From assembly GCA_002179805.1 (NCBI GenBank), contig NAVB01001628.1, positions 1-22,331 on the forward strand: a stretch of 22,331 nucleotides of DNA. Direction: 5' to 3'. This DNA is from Acanthamoeba lenticulata (taxonomy: Eukaryota > Discosea > Longamoebia > Acanthamoebidae). The translations under genes were made by a program, and so were the position numbers. The notes beneath the pieces are model-generated. The model was not told the DNA's origin. It made no database searches and saw only the letters and a program-made list of their open reading frames with translations. Positions 1-9,700 of the stretch are shown piece by piece. Each line of letters begins with the position of its first letter. Position 1 is the first letter of the stretch.

Positions 1-2
1 CA

Positions 3-101
3 GTCCACTTTGAAGACATGGGCAATGCTTTGGAGCTGGTGGAAGACTGGCTCAAACAGAACATCTTTGTCAGGAAGAATGCTGCTGGCAGAAAGAAATG
101 A
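3..101 (+). CDS. 3' end of an unidentified protein-coding gene (partial)
   Basis: An open frame from base 3 to a TGA at 99-101 gives about 32 residues. It is amphipathic and helix-like, with the run FEDMGNALELVEDWLKQ followed by a basic tail ending GRKK. The gene starts before the window. An AATAAA polyadenylation-like hexamer overlaps the stop codon (101-106), which fits a true 3' end in a compact genome. The leading bases cagTCC could be a splice acceptor, so the exon may begin at base 4. I do not recognise the family; the segment vaguely resembles C-terminal helices of several enzymes, but that is not enough to name it. The regular amino-acid composition supports real coding sequence; the short length keeps confidence moderate. 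Confidence 0.5.
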   Translation, partial: VHFEDMGNALELVEDWLKQNIFVRKNAAGRKK

Positions 102-433
102 ATAAATGATTGATGTTGGACGACCATCTCAGTGGTCGTCTCCAAGTCCACAAACTTGATCAAAATGGATGTTTTTTGCTGTTGGTGGTGGAGCAGGAGC
201 TTGGCTAGAGCAAGACATGCTTCGCATGTCCTGCTCACGCCTCAGCATCCCAAAGGTCTGGACTCGCAATTGACACCCCCCTGTTTTCTGCGAAATTTCC
301 GACATTTTCTACTTTTCTGACTTGTATGTTGACATCAAGACCTCTAGTATAGCACGTTTTGTAGCCCTTGTCCTGTTCTACAAGAAGGTCAAAGAGTGAC
401 ATGTCTCAGATGCTCTGCAAGCGCGTCAAAGAG
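102..433. other. intergenic stretch, no gene seen
   Basis: This stretch is mixed-composition DNA after the stop of the left-edge gene. The only open frame of note (132-320, plus) has Cys/Trp-rich, non-protein-like composition. I see no RNA gene or repeat until the telomere-like block that begins at 434. Confidence 0.5.
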
Positions 434-458
434 CCCTAACCCTAAACCCTAACCTAAC
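434..458. repeat. short telomere-like repeat (CCCTAA type)
   Basis: About four tandem, slightly degenerate CCCTAA-type units sit here: CCCTAA, CCCTAAA, CCCTAA, CCTAAC. This is the C-strand form of the TTAGGG repeat found at many eukaryotic telomeres. The block is internal and only 25 bp long. It could be an interstitial telomeric scar from double-strand break repair, or a telo-box-like promoter motif as known from plants. No gene start lies immediately beside it that would favour the promoter reading. Confidence 0.7.
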
Positions 459-468
459 ATCCCGGCCA

Positions 469-660
469 CTAACAGCACACAGACGTGAGCTTTGAGCAAG
501 ACCAAAAAGACAGGAAGGGCACATACACCAATAGCTCCTTGAACAGTACAAGCTGCAGCACATCCTGCAATGCGTTGGCGAGCGCCGGATCGCCGTAGAG
601 CGCTAAAACGCCAAAGAAGACGGAGTTGCACACGTCAAGACCACCATGCACTGTCGCCAA
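469..660 (-). other. orphan open frame downstream of the PEPCK relic
   Basis: A 63-codon minus-strand frame has a protein-like hydrophobic, helical stretch (LDVCNSVFFGVLALYGDP, then ALANALQDVLQLVLFKELL) before degenerating. It lies 3' of the PEPCK relic but in a different frame, and it does not match the PEPCK C-terminus I would expect there. It may be a fragment of another gene (the pattern is solenoid-like) joined by rearrangement, or chance. The frame begins at TTG and has no convincing ATG or splice site. I do not call it a gene. Confidence 0.25.
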
Positions 661-668
661 AGGTGGAG

Positions 669-1062
669 GGCGTCCTTGCGGAATCAGTTGACGTAGAAGA
701 TGCGCGGGGCCTTGTCCATGCCCACGTCGAGCCAGTGCTGCCAGTAGTCGCCCATGTTGTAGCCACAGAAGGGCAGCATGGCGAACGGGTCGCGGCGGAC
801 GACGCCCACGGTGCCCGCGGCAGCGGCCGTGGTGCCGTGGGCCGAGTCAAAGGACTCGAAGACGAGCGGGATCATGGTCGAGCGCCTGCCGCCAAAGATG
901 ATGGCCGAGGTGGGCATGCCCTGTGAGTTCTCCCAGTCGGGGTCGATCACGGGGCACTGCCCGGCAGGCGCGTTCGGGTGGGCCGCCTTGCAGCCGCGGG
1001 CGTCCTCCGGCGGTAAGTCCAGTCCTCGAGCTCCGGCGGCAGGTCCCTTGCTCTTGCCGACG
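669..1062 (-). pseudogene. GTP-type phosphoenolpyruvate carboxykinase relic
   Basis: The minus-strand frame ending at 684 reads as the middle to C-terminal part of GTP-dependent PEP carboxykinase, the gluconeogenic enzyme converting oxaloacetate to PEP. Landmarks in order are [41 protein letters not shown] and RIFYVN. The following codon, where the family has Trp of the NWFRKD motif, is TGA (684-686), and FRKDA continues in frame after it. Other lesions: an apparent 1-base frameshift near 1010-1025 ([11 protein letters not shown] in one frame, [12 protein letters not shown] in the next); loss of the substrate-contacting SRF of HPNSRF (here HPNAPAG); and a short deletion before DPFAM. The P-loop (SACGKTN-type) and DD metal-site segments that should lie upstream are absent. 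Family length is about 600 residues; about 130 remain. Assembly error could explain one lesion, not all. Confidence 0.82.
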
Positions 1063-1139
1063 TTCCCAGGTACTTGTCTCCTGGTGTTGACGTTGGCCAA
1101 TCCCTGCACGCATACCAAAATCGTGTAAGCCTCAATCAA

Positions 1140-2057
1140 CCATCTGCCGTGCATGCAGGGCAACTGGGAGGCGGAACCTTGGACTCAACCGGGGCGTGAC
1201 GAACAAGGCGTCACTGTCCTGTGAAGATCATGTTTGTAAAAGCATAAGCATCCGTGTGCCAGCGCAACAACAAACCAACAACGACGAGCCGTACCGTCGG
1301 GGGGGGGGGGACGAAACGGGGAAAGAGATGCGCCCAGACCGGCTGTGGACCAGCTCTGCATCAGCTTGAGTGGCGGCAATGTAACGGCTAGCGTGTCGGC
1401 CCACACTTCAGCTATCTGGTGCCGGAGCACACTGCACAGTGCCATAAGAGGAGTAGTGCAGGTTGTGGCACAGAAATGAGCTCATTTAGAGGCGTGAGTT
1501 ATTGCGTGTTGATCTTCGCGGGCGAGGCTGCTGGTGAGGTCTCTGACCTCGTCGGTGCTCCCCGTTCGTTCTTGTTGGCCGTCCCTTCGCTGCTTAGCGT
1601 TTATCATCCGAATCGCCGACGGGATGCTGGTGGATGCAATCTGTCCCTCAAGCAGTGATCAATTATGGCGCATGCTCCGCCAAAGGTGACGCGGGCTATC
1701 TACACGTGACGTGCTATTGCAGGAGAATTAGAGCAGCCCCAAGTGGTCGCTTACGCTCAGGACTGCAAATGTTTCCATTAACGGAACCTTTGGAAGCCCA
1801 CAGCGTTGAGGACATCGCCCAAAGCGGCTTAATCTTTATGGGCAAATCGTTTGGGTGGGCACCCGCCGAAATTAACGCTTACAATCCCAATCAAGAAAAG
1901 GAGCATTTCTCTTTTTGTTTCTCCAGGCGCCTGTTGGTTGGTTCATGGTGGGTTGTTCCTGGCAGTGAAAATGTCGCTTTACTCCCTTTATCGCTTCGAC
2001 ATGACGGACGGCACACCGAAAATCGCTAGCGCGGCCACTAGTGACTAGTGTCCCTTT
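1140..2057. other. gene-poor spacer, no supportable gene
   Basis: About 0.9 kb lies between the PEPCK relic and the 3' end of the next minus-strand gene. It holds a run of twelve G (1299-1310) and several short open frames on both strands (for example 1185-1445 minus and 1634-2029 plus). None shows a recognisable domain, credible splice sites or consistent codon bias. A minus-strand piece around 1350-1445 has helical composition and could be a decayed exon, but I cannot support it. Confidence 0.45.
1299..1310. repeat. G12 homopolymer run in spacer
   Basis: Twelve consecutive G occur in the gene-poor spacer. The exact length is likely to be error-prone in sequencing. Similar runs of ten G occur at 3693-3702 and 18573-18582, each inside an intron of a minus-strand gene. 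Confidence 0.85.
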
Positions 2058-4826
2058 TTACTGTTTGTAGAGAGGGGAGGGGAAGCCAAAGGGCGATGCT
2101 GCCGTTGTTGGTGGCGGATGCTGTGCAAAGATGTTGGCAGGCGGCCGCAGCGGAGACGTGAAGGGTCCCGGTGTGTGCGCGGTCCCCACACCGCTGCTGC
2201 TGGCAGAATCGGCGAAGCCTCGTCGGGTGAGCCGGATGATAGCGTTGGGCGCCAGCGCGTCGGCCACTGGCCGTGTGCCGTCGAGCGTCCTGAAGTTGTT
2301 GTCCTGCAGCTCATGGTAAGCTGGCGACACGTTCCACCTCCGCGCCGCCCGCTTCAACAACTGGCCGTGGTCACATTCCATCACCCCCCACCCCCCCAAA
2401 AATCCCATTCGTCAGTCAGCAACATCATCTGCAACAGTGCAGTGGGAAAGGGAGAAAAGAGGCGCCTCTTGGCTGCCCACCTCGTCAAAGTCGTCCTGCT
2501 TCTGCAGCCGGAAGACGTGCGTCTCGCCAAAGCACACGGTCACCTCGAACTCTCCGTCACGAGCTGACAACGGCGACCCACCGGCCGGTATGTGTTGAGC
2601 CACAGTTGAGGCTAAGAGGCAATAAAGGGGAAGTAAATAAGCAAATTATTTCGTAAGTACAATAAACAACACCGACGATGAATGGCCAGGTGGATTGCGT
2701 ACATTGCTGAGCGGTGGCGACGGGGTATTGCCTCTCGATGGCCTCCAGCGGCATGACACACGCGAGGAAACGCACAGCCGTGACGGCACCCACGATGGGC
2801 AGCGGGTAGCTCAGTGAGAAGACAGGCTTGTTTTCGGTGAGGCAGCCGAGAAAGTGTCGTTTGTCGGCGGCAAAAGGCGGAAGCGAGAGGAAGAGGGCCA
2901 CGCCATGCTGCGCCGAAGGCAGGCGTTCGACGAGGGTGAGCGCGTAGCTGCTGCTGCCCCCGAGCTTCTCACTGACCACCTGCGCTTCTGTGATGGGATT
3001 GAAGGTGGCGTCGAGGTAATAGGCCGCTGGCAGCGTTGGGTGGGGCTGCAAGTGGGCCGCAAACGGCTGCTGGTGGCCATCGGTGGTCAGGGCCTCTGAC
3101 GTGGCGGCCGCGCCGTGGAGAGCGACCGAGTGGGGCACTTGGTGGGATGGGCGGAGAAAGGAGACCAAGCGCGCCCGGCTGAGCTCCTTCTTCTTCTTCA
3201 CTTCGTTCTCGTAGAGCGCGTTCATGAGGCCTTGGATCTGTGTGAGATCAAAGAAGCTCGAGTCAACAACCAAAAATAAAGAAGACTGAAAAGGGCTATA
3301 TAGAAGGTGGTGATGGACAAGAGAAAGACCTCGGTGCAGGGTGGGGTCACAAAGTAGAGTTTCATGAGCTGGAGCATCTGCGTGCTATCTAGCTGCTGCC
3401 TGGACACGCACACGGGTAGAACGTCAGCAAGCGCTTGGCGTTGGCTTGTTCTTGGCTCTTAGGTAAAAGAAGAAAAGAAAAAGACAAGAGGACAATAGAT
3501 CGTGGAGCAAACCGCAGGTGGTAGAGGTGTGCCATAATTTGCTGCTGCCTTTCAGGCGGGCAAAGCGGCATCATCACAAAGAAGTCAGCCGGCTCGAGCT
3601 CCTCGAACTTGCGGGACAGCAGCATTTCGATAAGCCTTGGGACGGCCAATGAGACTGATTAGTCGGGGCCCGAAAACGAGTGCAATATTGGTGGGGGGGG
3701 GGAAGAGAGAGAGAGAGAGAGGAGACATACTTGTCTTGGTGCTGTTGCTGCTCCGCTCCAAGGGAGGACGAGGAGGCTACCCACTTGAGAAGCTCCACCA
3801 GTTCAACCTTGGAGAGGCTTGTCATTCGCCCAAGCAACGCTCTGGGCAGTTATACAATATTGAGCACATAAATCTCCTGCAATCTATGAGCCCCCGAATG
3901 GAGTCATCCAAAGGAGGCGTACCGTTCGGCATGCTGCACAGGCTTGTTGTTGTTGACATTGGTGGGGCACACACGAAGAAAGAGGGAGAGCTCCTCTGTG
4001 TTGAAATCCGCAATGTCACGCGACAGCAAAACACGCAGCACCTTGTCCTTGTAGGCCTTGACCGTAAGGCCCCCTTGGTTTCACATGCCATTTCATTAAA
4101 TAAACAATTATTCATGAAGGATATTGATCGTGTGGTGTACCATCAATTGAGTAGTGTAGGGGTAGGGGTAACAGGAGTTCTTCGAGCAACTGACGAGTTG
4201 AAAATGCATTCAGGGTATCACTTCCCCTCACTTGGGCATCAGGAAGGGGACCCGCTGCCGGCTGCTCCATCTCGCGGCTTTATTTTTGCCTTTTTGTGTT
4301 TCTCCTCAATTTTCTTTCTTTCCGATTGCGATCGGCAGCACACCAAGTCTCGCTGTGGTCTTCGGTAAACTTCAAGACCAAACACACGCGCTCTTCTTGT
4401 CCTTCCACAATCTCCTCATGACCTGTGGTACGGACCAAGTTTGTGGGTTGGCAGCTGCCATCGAGAGAGAGAGAGAGCAAGACGGAATTTTTCTAGTAGA
4501 CCTGGCTGCCGTCTATACTGAAGCACCTCGGCACTATGGAGCACCTGCTCACAATCGCCAACCAACAGCAGAACAGGGGCACCAAGAGGCCACTGTTTCC
4601 ACTGAATTATGTTCGTTTAGGCAATCACGTGCTGAGGAGAACGCTCGTCATACTGGTCCGGCGAGCAAAGGAAAAAAACAACAACAACAACGGCTCCTCA
4701 TCCACGTCGACGATCCTGCACGACTCTGCCGCGCCGCAGAGCCTGCGTGCTGACCTGGTCTTCCAAATCATTTTCTCTGTCGTACGAAGGCCTGTCCTTG
4801 ACTCCAATCGCTGGGCTGGGCGCCAT
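2058..4826 (-). CDS. 557-aa protein with C-terminal ubiquitin/RBD-like domain, 11 exons
   Basis: Unrecognised family. Phase-consistent exons (minus): 4826-4755, 4601-4484, 4422-4344, 4277-4232, 4056-3923, 3841-3731, 3635-3513, 3399-3330, 3237-2703, 2563-2481, 2360-2058. The middle (about 105-250) is made of short amphipathic helices such as DKVLRVLLSRDIADF, VELVELLKWVAS and LIEMLLSRKFEELEPADFF, suggesting an all-helical scaffold. Residues 250-430 form a mixed region without known motif. Residues 430-500 (GEFEVTVCFGETHVFRL, DDFDELLKRAARRW, ELQDNNFRTLDG, NAIIRLTRR) have the beta-beta-alpha-beta pattern of ubiquitin-like or Ras-binding domains; this is inference from pattern. A Ser/Pro-rich tail follows. 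The start at 4826 leaves 39 bp to the divergent hydrolase; the open frame continues upstream to 5132 but would overlap that gene. The N-terminal exon boundaries and the 46-nt exon are least certain. The gene is real; its function is unknown. Confidence 0.72.
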
Positions 4827-4865
4827 AAGTAGTTCACATTCTTGCTCACCTCTCCTCTGCCTGTA
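4827..4865. promoter_or_regulatory. 39-bp divergent intergenic gap, probable shared promoter
   Basis: The start codons of the minus-strand gene (4826) and the plus-strand hydrolase (4866) face away from each other across only 39 bp, rich in pyrimidines on the plus strand. There is no clear TATA box. Transcription must start within this gap or inside the opposite gene, so the 5' UTRs are either extremely short or overlapping. A bidirectional promoter is inferred from layout only. Confidence 0.4.
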
Positions 4866-6595
4866 ATGCAGCAAGCGCGTCATTATCTGTTCAGTTGGCG
4901 CGAGCTGCGCCAGTTCAGACCATTGAAACCGAGGCCCTTGACTCACGTCCGCCGGTATTGACTTTTTTTCTCTTGCTGCTGCGGCTGCTGCTGCTGCCGC
5001 TGCTGCTCTCTCGGCTGAGTAAGGGAAGCGCTCATCATCGTGGTGGGATTTTGAACTGGGCGAAAACGGAAACGCAGAACGAAGCTGCTCCTCAAGAATG
5101 AGCTCAAGGCCGAGTTCATTTCCTACATACAAGAGAACACAACGTCTAGTATCAGTGATGTCGGCCTAGACATCCCAACCATCCTCTTCTTGCACGGCGG
5201 AGGGTTCAGCTTCGGTTCCGTGCGCATCTTTCGCAGGTAATGGAGCCATGGCGCCCACCCCCGGGAGAATGAAATGCCAATTCAACTTCCCATTAACACA
5301 TTCTCATATTCCTCTCTCGTGCAGATGGCTTAGGAACTGCTCTCGCACACTGGATGGAATTCGTTTCTTTGCTGTGGACTATACCCTCTCGCCCGAGGCC
5401 GTGTTCCCAGTTTCTCTGAAGCAAGCTCTGGATGCCTATCTGTGGCTCATCAGTCCCCTAGGAGGCGGTGCGCCCCAAGTTGTCCATGCACGTATCACTA
5501 TTGCGAGCTCACAGTTGGTCTGGTGATGTGTGACATTCAGGAGTTTCTCCACGCAATGTGATTCTTGCTGGTGATAGTGCTGGTGGCAACCTCGCTGTCG
5601 CTCTGCTGATGGTGCTGCGCCAGATCCGCCTCGACCAAGAGATTGCTGTTGCTTTACGCACGGATACGGCGCTGCTTGCAACCGGCCAGGGGGATGGAGT
5701 CTACGAATTACCAACACTGCGCGCAATCAACTATGACACGGGACTGGTCAAGCACCATGTCCTCCCTTTCGCCCTTGACGACGACCAGATTGGCATTTAC
5801 CCTCCAATGCCTCAGGCCGTGATGCTGTTTTCTCCCTGGTTCCTATTATTCCGCCCAGCATTCGCACCGCCCACCCGGGTTTTCCTCTTGCCTGACTGGT
5901 GCTCATCCATTTGTCGGGTCCATCAGGATTGACCTCACGGAGCGAAGCTCTTCCTTCCTTCGCGAGAGCTGGCAGCGCGTGGAGTCCATCCCCTACAATT
6001 TTTCCGTGCGGTAGGTTTCATCTCATGTCCACTTCAAGCGGCTTGAAGAGTTGTCCACCCCCACGTGACGAGCTTCGCGCGTCTAACTTGTCTTCATCAT
6101 CATCATCATCAGGATGGCTCTCTCCTACCTTGGCCTTGAGCCCCTCAACACGCCGAGCCTGGATCAGGCGAACAAATACCAGTCCCCAGTCGCGCGGCCC
6201 CCACCAGACTTGGTGTCGTCCCCTTACGTCTCTCCTCTGTACGGCGACATGAAGGGCTTTCCTCCGCTTCTCATCAGCGTCGGTACGCGTCATTCAGTGT
6301 TCTTCACCCAAGAGAGTCCCTCAACTCACTCGTATGTTTACGACGTGCAGGCCAAATCGAGCCCATCGCAGGCGACATTATACAGTTCCATCAAAAGTGC
6401 CTGAGCGCTTCGGTCGAAGCGGAGCTGTTCGTTGGAAGAGGAATGAACCACGACTTCCAGTTCTTCCTCTCCGCCGGCTCCGCTCCAGATCCCGAACTTG
6501 GGCGCTACTGGTCACTCGCACATGAGTGGGTGAAGCGCCAGCTAGCGCAGAGTGAAAGGACGAGTGTGTGCGCTGCTTCGAATGAGGCATCTTAG
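4866..6595 (+). CDS. alpha/beta hydrolase fold-3 (HSL-type) lipase/esterase, 7 exons, 395 aa
   Basis: Exons: 4866-4954, 5078-5236, 5325-5467, 5541-5838, 5927-6010, 6113-6282, 6351-6595, all GT-AG and in phase. The product has the hallmarks of the hormone-sensitive-lipase family: oxyanion-hole motif FLHGGGF (His69-Phe73), VDYTLSPE, the nucleophile elbow GDSAGGN (Ser143), SPWIDLTE, and near the C-terminus the catalytic His in MNHDF (His348). The acid of the triad would fall at Glu318 in VGQIEPIAGD; most family members use Asp, some subgroups Glu. A longer-than-usual loop (about 165-210) separates the nucleophile elbow from SPW. Likely activity is carboxyl-ester or acylglycerol hydrolysis; the substrate cannot be told. 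There is no signal peptide or membrane segment; the N-terminus is basic. The gene is convergent with the next (170 bp) and divergent from the previous one. Only the first exon, which lacks family motifs, is less secure. Confidence 0.92.
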
Positions 6596-6764
6596 GATAG
6601 TTGGACAACTTTTCCCTTCTTTTTTTGTTTCCGGCCTGCTTTGGGTTCGTCAGTCCAACCCCAGCACTCGCTTCAAGTCATCTCGTTGCTGATACCCAGC
6701 AAAGGGGAGAGGAGGAGTCCTCCCATCCCTCCACGCAGCATCGCACCTGTTGTAAAGAAGCTTA

Positions 6765-9700
6765 TCACATGAATCTCCAGCACATAGCAGCAGCAGCAGC
6801 AAAAGAAGAAGAAGAAGGAGAGCCATACAAGGCCACGGCACGCAGAGTGCGACGTAGTTCTTCGTCCCACTCACTGGGATTCTGGCCATTCTGCGCGCTC
6901 TCGCAGTTGGTGCAACGGAACAGCTTAAACAGGAGATAGCGTGGCTCGTCTCCCGGGCCGAGTCTGGCCACCGCGGCCTCGAGCCCGCGCTTGACCGCCA
7001 GCGCCGTTTCAGAACCGAGAAGCTTGAGCAGCACGATGTGGATGAAGCTGACGTGATCCAAGGTGAGGAGGGGCTCTAGGTCCAAGAGCCATCTGGGGTC
7101 CGGCTTGGCAAGGTTGGCGATGACCACTTGCTGGAGACTCGGCAGAAAGCGAATCAGCCCGAGTTCTCGCTCCAGTTCCACGTTCGCCGTCTGCGCCTTT
7201 GTCAAGAGTAACTCGTCGTCCCTGGAATTGAAGTTCGTCCTCACTTCTCCTTCTTCGCGTCGAAATTGGACAACGCCGCGCAGGCGACAGAGCAGCCGGC
7301 ACAGCCCAACCGCCGCGGCTTGCTGCAGCGCGCGCGTGCAAGGCGTCAGGAGAAGAAAAAGAAGGAAGCCCCGTTGTCAAACGAAAAATGAGTGCGATCG
7401 CACCTGCAGGTAGAGGAAGTCGGCCGGATCGTTGTGTAGGACGGCGATCTTGTCGGCCAACAGCGCCTGGAGTTCCTCCGGTAGGACATGGTACGTCTGC
7501 TCGTTCCGTCTCTCTGCCTCGACTTGAGCCAGTCTTGTCGCCGCAAGGTCACGCAGCGGAGCCACCTCACCTGTAATGTTGTGCCCGACAGTCAGTCCAA
7601 TGTTTTGGAAAGGCGGCTTGACCAGTCGTGTACCGGGGGGCAGTGGCAGGAACGAGCAAAGGAGCTGGACGATTCGCTTGGTGCAAGCCAAGTCACAATC
7701 GCTGCTGGCCGTGAGATGATCAACTGGGGCGAGCACCGCTAGAGCCGAAAGGGCACTCGCGCGGACAGACAACTCCTCTGGCTGTGGGTGCCGTCGGCTA
7801 AAGACCGTCTCCACCAGCGGCAGGTGGGCCTGCCAGCGTTGAGGTCGCGACTACAGCCAGCCGCCCCATTGTGTTACGTGTCAGAGAACATTCGCGTCAC
7901 ATGGCCTACGGCGGAGGCGGGCACGTACCGCAAGCAGGCAGAGGACTTCGCGCTTGGTCCTTGCGTCGCCGCTGGTGAGCAGCTCGATAAAGGTCGGCAT
8001 GTTGGCCACCTGTGTTTGATGGAAAAAAGACAACTTGTGAATGGTGGACAGGAGCCACACCTACCACACACACACACACACAAACACTGACAACATTCGC
8101 GTACGACGATGGCCTCGATCTCGTGCTTCCTGTGTTGGCGGTTGGCCAGCTCCTCTTCGCTGATGCCGGCGGGGTATTCGTCAAAACCAGGGTCCTTTCC
8201 TGCCACGAGTGCTGTCGCTTTACGACAGCCGCTCACCACCTGACGTCAGGAGGTGGTCAAGATGTGAGAATGTCGAGAGTTCAGGCAACCGTAAAGAGAG
8301 TGGTCAGGGACTGGCGTGATTTTGTGTGTGTGTGTGTGTGTACATACGCGGACGAGCAGATGCTTGTCTGGCACGGAGGGGAACTCAAGAAGCCGCACAA
8401 GCCACTTGACCACACTGGGTCCAGCCTCTGTTGGGACTGTGACCTCCCATGTCAACGCCTCCGCGTTATTGATCCGAAACTCAGGTTCTTCGTTTGTCAG
8501 TCCTCGAATGCGCTCGGGGACGTGTGCATCTGATGGCAAGGACCATGAAGGAAAGGTAGTTGACATGTCACTGAATGCAGAATTTGTGTGCCAGGGGGAT
8601 GGTAGGGAGCATGTGCTGGAGCGTACCGGCCATGCGGCCTTGTGAGGCATGCATAGATGCCCAGGGCTCTGCGTAAAGCTCCGCCCAGTTCACAAACCTA
8701 CACAGGCGTGTTGGTGGTGACAGCCAATAACAATTGGACATGACACGCGCCGATAAACGAACCATTTCCGTCCAATCAGGTGAGTTGGCACGGAAGCGGT
8801 GAGGAACTGCCTCAAGCCGTCTGAACTCTGTGGCAGGTTCAATCGCTGGAGCTCGCCCACCAAAGTGGTGGGCACCATTTGCATGGAATGCGCTGTTGCG
8901 GTTGTTTCTGCTGTGGTTGAAGTGGAGTCTGTCCCGGAGGGCCAGACGTGCGCCAGGCCGGGCTCGAGAACCAGCCACAACAGCTTCACTGCCTGGTCGG
9001 GCAGATCCGTGTGCAGGGTCCCCTCTGGCAGCGGCTTGGGCATGGCCAGCCGCAGCGCAAGGCACAAGGACGGCTGAATCACGTCTGAGCTTGCTCTGGG
9101 CTTGACCGCCTCCAAGCCGAGCCGAGCCGCAAGGCGGGGCAGTGCGTGTTGGAAAGCCCAATCCTGGTCCAGATCGCCAAATACGGCGCGCATCATCTGT
9201 GGCGGCGTTGGATGAGCATGGTGTGGTAACAAGCATGAGGACGCGCGCTTCTATATGTGGCGTGTGGTCATACGCACATGCGCAAATGTGAGCGTGTTTG
9301 GTTCACGAACGCGAACTTGCAGTGGGCGAACTGGCAAAGGAATCAACCAATTCGGCACCGTTCGTGGCCGCTCCTGGACCAGGAAGTCAGCCAGTTGCTC
9401 GGATGCATGGGCCATCAGTTCGGGCGGCAGCAGCTGCTCGACCAGGCTGTAGCTGGAGCACGACAGGTTGATCGGTCGCACAGCATCACCTCCTGGAGGG
9501 TACAGATTCAAGTAAATCATCGAAGAATCAAAAGCAATCATCAAGGCCAGGTGCGCACCAGGTATGGCAGACCAAGCTGCGACGACTGCGGATTCATCGA
9601 ATAGGACATCAAGGGCGTGCTCAACGGCGGCCATTGGCGGCTCGGTCAAGGTGTGGAGAGCCGCAAAGGCCAGCGCGGCCTTGGTCAGCGGCCCGGCAGT

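Noticed and set aside
1185..2029. Possible small genes in the spacer on either strand
   Set aside because: No recognisable motif, no credible splice sites, and frames are interrupted by homopolymers; listed only as a gene-poor spacer.
2131..2567. Plus-strand frames over 2118-2567
   Set aside because: Opposite strand of the last two exons of the minus-strand gene; no independent motif.
3703..3722. (GA)n tract as a mobile-element or CRISPR-like repeat
   Set aside because: It is a simple CT polypyrimidine tract near the donor in an intron of the minus-strand gene; similar tracts occur at 4464-4478 and 10001-10014. There are no spacers or palindromes.
4698..5132. Minus-strand frame with a poly-alanine run opposite the hydrolase's first intron and exons
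   Set aside because: The poly-Ala is the complement of a GCTGCTG-rich intron of the well-supported plus-strand hydrolase. Only its last part (from Met at 4826) is used, as exon 1 of the minus-strand gene.
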